Below the pieces are notes generated by a model. The model made no database searches. It was given only the letters and a program-made list of their open reading frames with translations, and was not told the DNA's origin. Below are positions 22,112-23,989 of a stretch of DNA of 23,989 nucleotides, piece by piece (within the stretch, counting starts at the first letter, position 1; every line of letters begins with the position of its first letter). The stretch is from positions 1-23,989 of the forward strand of contig LRSR01010179.1 of assembly GCA_001579985.1 (NCBI GenBank). Reading direction: 5' to 3'. A program made the translations under genes and the position numbers. The DNA comes from Hypsibius dujardini (taxonomy: Eukaryota; Tardigrada; Eutardigrada; Parachela; Hypsibiidae).

Positions 22112-23843
22112 CAGAGGCAAAACAACCACCGAGACACAGCCGTGTCTGCTGTACACATTCGAAGAAGAAGGGCCGCCGGAATGCGGTGTGGCAGCAACAA
22201 CCGGCGTGAGGGCCATCTTTCTGTTGTCCGTCACAGACAACGGAACGGGCTGCACCGTGACGTTTGCGTTTGTCGATGAAAGCACTGTTTCGTTGGTCAA
22301 CATCATCATGTGATCATGCTCCGTCATGTTATGGGCATTTGTCTCATTGCCAAGGTCAATCGGAGGCAGGGTCCAGCTAGGGTCCTCCACAGTAAGAATG
22401 TGAAGTTGTGATGTCTGATTCGTCAGCGGAAGAACCGGAACGATAGTTTCGTTTGTCGCAATGGTTAGGTTTGTCGCGGCTGGTACTTCCACGACAGTTG
22501 CATTGTTGACTGAGGATACCACGACAGGCAAAGCAATAGGAACAGTGCTTGTCTGGACTGCTGTAGCTTCCGTTGTAATTTCGTCTGTTTTTCGAGCTTC
22601 CCTCGCAGTGTCGTTGGTTATTACCACAGGTTGAAGGACAATTGGGGTGATCACAACAGGCGCAATTGTTGCCTCGCTCGAGGGGATGAGCAGAACGGTT
22701 TGGTTGGGCATGGCGGGGATTTCCCCGCTTGTCGCGTTGGTTGGGGAAATCACAGAGATGTTTTGGGCCGAGGGGAGCATGACAATCACTACGGGGGCCG
22801 GTGGTACCGCGACTGGAGTAGGGAGAAGGACGATGGTGTTGTTGGTGGGAGCCGGGCAGGATTTTTTAAGGATTCCGTTGATGCTGTTGACTTCGGATTG
22901 GAGGCTGCCGGGATCGCAGCGCATCATGTAGCGTTCCTGACAGGCTTTGATGGTAGAAAGATCCCTGCACAGAAAATGGAAAAATGTATAACTTAATGTT
23001 ACACACATATGAGCAATCATTAAGTCATACGGTTGAAGGGTGCTTTACTCTTTGTTATTATTTATTGTAATCAGCTTTATACATTTTTCATAGATATTAG
23101 AGACGTAAATGTATTTGACAGTTGTCATCTGTATCTTTGGTGAACCATAATTGTTGACTATCAAAAATATTAAAACCTGTAATAAGTTAAGATTTAATTT
23201 ATCGCATATAAGATTTTTATCTAATTTTGCTGTTGGGTAGGTGAAACACATAAATCGACCATTGATGCTCGCCAGAAATCTTTTTATATGAGTTGATTGC
23301 GAGTATTTTGGAATCACACTCCGTCATTTCGGTGCGCTTCAAGGTTGCGGTGGATTTAAACCCAAGGAAAGATATATCATCTGATTGCCAGCATGTTTAT
23401 TAAAAGATTTCGCTAGTAAAATTTTACTAAGATACAACCACATGTTTTTGGGGGACCTGTCAAGATAAAATAAGATTTGCGACTGCAGCATTTTATGAGG
23501 GAGACATTTCAGGCTTTTAACGAAGGTATTTTGACATTACGTAACTCATTGGGCGAACACTCGATCTAGGTGTATGGCTATAACGAGGAATTTGTTACCT
23601 GCACATCAAAGGCCGTCGGTCCGTCGGTACATTCCTAATTGCCTGACCATAGAGGTTGGCGAATAGTGGCGGTAAGGTATCCACAATTTTTTTGAGAGCC
23701 AGGCAATTTCTCGTGCTTTGACAGGATATACCAAGGCCGTTAATGGAAGAGGCGGTCGGAGGGTCCGCAAACAATGCACCATTAATTAGGCTGAAGATTG
23801 CAGGTATAAGGAAAAGAAGCGACTTCATTTTCAGATGTTTCAA
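22112..23843 (-). CDS. Secreted six-Cys plus mucin-like glycoprotein, 3' end unresolved
   Basis: Exon 1 (23599-23843) encodes a signal peptide (MKSLLFLIPAIFSLINGA; the upstream in-frame Met adds five residues). It joins exon 2 (22112-22964) through AG|GTAACA and TGTGCAG with the codon for Arg82 split. Residues 41-118 form a small module with six cysteines (41, 47, 81, 90, 98, 118; MCRDLSTIKACQERYMMRC), somewhat like nematode T20D4.11-type domains, an uncertain comparison. From 119 to about 355 the chain is rich in Thr, Val, Pro and Ile and has 13 N-glycosylation sequons (NNT, NIS, NAT, NQT, NDT, NLT, NET and others), so a heavily glycosylated stalk is likely. Exon 2 ends with a consensus GTAAGT in phase 0 after VVVLPL. 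Reading through would stop at 22016. The next exon is not certain; an acceptor near 21397 (GTTTGCTTTCAG) gives only a nine-residue ending. Surface or secreted; function unknown. Confidence 0.8.
22965..23598 (-). other. Intron of the six-Cys/mucin-like gene
   Basis: A 634-nt AT-rich intron between the two coding exons, starting GTAACA and ending TTCTGTGCAG on the minus strand. Its single open frame (23045-23317) has no features. Confidence 0.75.
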
Positions 23844-23989
23844 TTAAAAAAATGGATCGATTAAAGGAGGATGAGTGATTATGGGTTTCGTTTATCAGGT
23901 GAAAGTCGATCAACTAGAACGAATGACTGTGTGTGTGTACCGCAGTTATTCTTCGCCCGCTCAGCCTTGATCTTCGTTTGTTGACGACC
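23844..23989. other. 5' flank of the six-Cys/mucin-like gene
   Basis: Only about 145 nt remain before the window ends. A short GT run at about 23930-23937 is present and no clear TATA box is seen. Confidence 0.4.

Overview
The window is invertebrate animal nuclear DNA. Genes are split by GT-AG introns, noncoding DNA is AT-rich, there are several degenerate CTGT/CTGC microsatellites, and small inverted-repeat elements are scattered through it. The proteins (a METTL1 tRNA methyltransferase, a VMO1-family secreted protein, a Cys-rich/mucin-like secreted protein and CD20-like four-pass membrane proteins) point to an animal. An ecdysozoan such as a tardigrade is my best guess, but only a weak one, because no diagnostic marker gene is present. 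Nothing prokaryotic, viral or CRISPR-like is seen.

Layout. (1) 107-2064, plus strand: a complete six-exon METTL1 gene that I could join without gaps (244 aa), with a CTGC microsatellite in intron 3 and a long imperfect hairpin just downstream (2157-2394). (2) About 3000-14800, minus strand: a cluster of four copies of one four-transmembrane gene. Copy A (3003-3800) is a pseudogene. Copy B (5618-7058) is intact, with a cytoplasmic tail carrying a PPxY motif. Copy C (11235-12592) is a recent, near-identical duplicate that lost the whole tail. Copy D (about 14340-14780) is a C-terminal remnant. B and C lie in a segmental duplication (about 6015-8197 and 11258-13480) that also copied the promoter side. 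A foldback array of about 12-nt units (4158-4460) and a 0.53-kb inverted-repeat element (8173-8704) sit inside this cluster, and the latter begins where the duplication ends. (3) 16145-17225, plus strand: a GC-richer 302-aa orphan gene with an apparent 5'-UTR intron and a Gly/Ala-rich hydrophobic hairpin. (4) 17698-18029: a 332-bp inverted-repeat element. (5) 19034-20141, minus strand: a VMO1-family gene whose three repeats are intact but whose reading frame has either a TAA at codon 30 or an unusually short 36-nt intron. (6) 22112-23843, minus strand: a secreted protein with a six-Cys N-terminal module followed by a Thr/Val/Pro-rich tail with 13 N-glycosylation sequons; its 3' end is not resolved.

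The genes do not form a pathway. The most informative biology is the birth-and-death history of the four-pass membrane gene cluster: a PPxY-bearing member, a tail-less sister and two decayed relatives. Family names for the membrane and orphan genes are inferences. METTL1 and VMO1 are firm.
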